Origin: Planctomycetota bacterium
Lineage (GTDB): Bacteria; Planctomycetota; Phycisphaerae; Phycisphaerales; UBA1924
Reading direction: 5' to 3'
DNA length: 6,944 bases
NCBI GenBank assembly: GCA_017303565.1
Contig: JAFLCM010000131.1
Coordinates: forward strand, 1 to 6,944
Shown piece after piece: positions 6,601 through 6,944 of the stretch (position 1 is the first letter of the stretch; the number at the start of each line of letters is the position of its first letter). The notes beneath the pieces are model-generated. The model had not been told where the DNA came from and did no database searches. It worked only from the letters and a program-made list of their open reading frames with translations. A program made the position numbers and the translations under genes.

Positions 6601-6944
6601 GGCCGTGTCGTTCGTGACGAAGATGCCCTGCCAGGGTTCGGTGGTGTTGCCGTCTTCGTCGAAGTCGATGATGTCGGCGGGGAGGGCGGCGGCGTTGGCG
6701 GTGTCGATGCCGTACGAGACGCCGTAGGTGGAGACGAGGCTGAGGTCGTCGTCGAGTGTGCCGGCGATGTTGTCGTTGCCGTCTCTGTCGTTGAAATAGA
6801 AGAAGACGGAGTTGATGTTCCCGGTGCCGGGGATGTCGCTGCCGAGGCAGTAGGTGACCTGGGCGTTGCCCTTGACCTCGACGTCGGTGGAGTAATAGGC
6901 GTTGTCGAAGACGCAGTTGGCGATGCTCGGCCCGGGTGCACCGG
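3631..6944 (-). CDS. Large exported beta-helix protein with C-terminal GC-type dockerin, 5' end beyond window
   Basis: The minus frame is open from the right edge to TAA at 3631-3633, giving 1103 visible residues; the methionine at 6534 is internal (in DMGAYE). Residue numbers count from the window edge. Residues 1-141 end one beta-helix module with LDMGAYE (135-141). Residues 154-577 are a complete second module: YVDADG start, SWNRPLGFLANAI, IRIGGGIYR, N/S/T-rich coils such as ISNSILWGNTAP, the PLFADPDGPDN end section and DAGAYE. Residues 578-1035 are rich in serine, threonine, glycine and asparagine with repeated TGAL and LTNN motifs, suggesting a stacked beta structure. Residues 1042-1103 form a dockerin-like pair of calcium loops (from D1046 and D1079) between C1042 and C1102. 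It is probably secreted or surface-anchored. The signal peptide would be off-window. No catalytic site is recognised, so adhesion or a structural role is as likely as polysaccharide degradation. Confidence 0.93.
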   Translation of the reverse strand, partial: GAPGPSIANCVFDNAYYSTDVEVKGNAQVTYCLGSDIPGTGNINSVFFYFNDRDGNDNIAGTLDDDLSLVSTYGVSYGIDTANAAALPADIIDFDEDGNTTEPWQGIFVTNDTAFTRFAQQGPAPDGPAAGDPPLDMGAYEARGSQDVPGPIVYVDADGSADSAGQLGSGASWNRPLGFLANAITLANTFPSVVTEIRIGGGIYRQDVYTQVTRPGLLIRGGYAGLGSNTPDTRDTDAFPTIFDGDIDSNDPPYLADITLPAYADNRGVAITAYAPATTLTIDGLRFRNILQNNIVFDTSECNVTLRDIQFARCYFGGGALIVYPSPGTAATMTDCTFDNIIYDIAGVAWLRTGATLRMVNCRVTDAKQDARFNTFPEGPGRPGGLVWHENAATSSFVNCLFNSNEAAHGAVLFNDNTGSAASFTNCTIVNNRARFSAGAIFMNAGLPLISNSILWGNTAPAYPQMFFTGTPGSTTFQNSIIQGGVSQGTNVLNVNPLFADPDGPDNSPGNADDDFRLRLNSPAVDLGSVSSLPIDTNDLDRDLNTAETLPLDLDFLPRNLDLDFDATPEPDAGAYESFANGVINITANTTHTSIAEALTASSAGHTIIAPSAQFTAEPFIDFVSKPVTLGFSSTITQPSGGRYTLTDGAILGRPVGASGPSITLNGELRVPANASAFLNASSLTNNSAINVFDNASLAAAVPGTLSGSGNLRLYPGATFSTTGALSATGAVNALPNSTLSSTGALTLGSNSPSVFQSATIVSGGTLSIPGVTNWTNSTFTAPSLSIASTGRFTGSGSIYATTLNSGRIYTVGSTLFVGNLTNNTGGIITVQLGTATLIGTLTNNGTINGILSNPPLPPPDADPETTAFYRELATTERTAQGDGLFIRGDYTAGPASSLSLPNPVWRLTVAGNYDNAINNNANYDMRQAELVLTKPDATSTATLEAMSLDRGPTDAALNRNLPASFPIGTLRITSTTTATTTDNHDNALDGTTACEAVYTENLIIEPGATLTATSCRVYYRNLTNQGTITTPQNVIAIPPPCGGADFNNDTIVDTSDLVFFIGRFGQPSTPGSQAARADFNNNGIVDTPDLVYFIGRFGSTCP
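3647..3810 (-). repeat. Duplicated dockerin-loop coding repeat
   Basis: Two 65-base copies (3647-3711 and 3746-3810) match at 58 positions and sit 99 bases (33 codons) apart, in frame. Each encodes ADFNN followed by IVDT-x-DLV-x-FIGRFG. The copy nearer the C-terminus has N in place of D at the fifth position of its calcium loop. Confidence 0.85.

Noticed and set aside
5943..6941. 332-codon minus-strand frame rich in S, T and P
   Set aside because: It is an out-of-frame reading of the same gene. The true frame, read through to the window edge, carries recognisable beta-helix modules there.

Overview
The window looks like a high-GC planctomycete chromosome, most likely of the class Phycisphaerae. 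The strongest sign is the C-terminus of the large protein at the right. It has two copies of a D-x-N-x-(D/N)-x-x-V-D-T-x-D-L-V-x-F-I-G-R-F-G motif bracketed by cysteines, which is the 'GC-type dockerin' anchor common in that group. The same protein carries two planctomycete-style beta-helix modules ending in GAYE. All confident protein genes lie on the minus strand.

Layout from left to right. (1) Positions 1-353 hold the N-terminal part of a probable helix-turn-helix protein that runs off the left edge. (2) Positions 354-689 hold no convincing gene but contain short tandem repeats: a 23-bp unit in three copies, then a drifting heptamer array. (3) Positions 690-1362 hold plus-strand coding remnants broken by in-frame stops and a probable frameshift. 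They may derive from a phage structural gene. (4) Positions 1406-3177 hold a two-gene operon: a putative Type II restriction endonuclease followed by a Dam-family adenine DNA methyltransferase, overlapping by the four bases ATGA. (5) Positions 3191-3520 hold no confident gene. (6) Positions 3521-3603 hold a strong hairpin and the 3' half of a tRNA-Ala(CGC), cut at the anticodon loop. (7) From 3631 to the right edge lies one very long open frame, 1103 residues visible and open at its 5' end, encoding an exported beta-helix protein with the dockerin-type C-terminus.

The restriction-modification pair would work as one unit: the methyltransferase marks host DNA and the endonuclease cuts unmarked DNA. 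This pair, the decayed phage-like remnant and the tRNA 3' half together suggest an integration hotspot for mobile DNA. The tRNA fragment keeps the part from the anticodon loop to the discriminator base plus a downstream hairpin, which is what a tRNA-targeting tyrosine recombinase leaves at the distal end of an integrated element. By that logic the element side would be to the right (3604 onward) and the older flank to the left. No integrase is visible, so this is inference. I found no CRISPR array, rRNA, riboswitch or insertion sequence.
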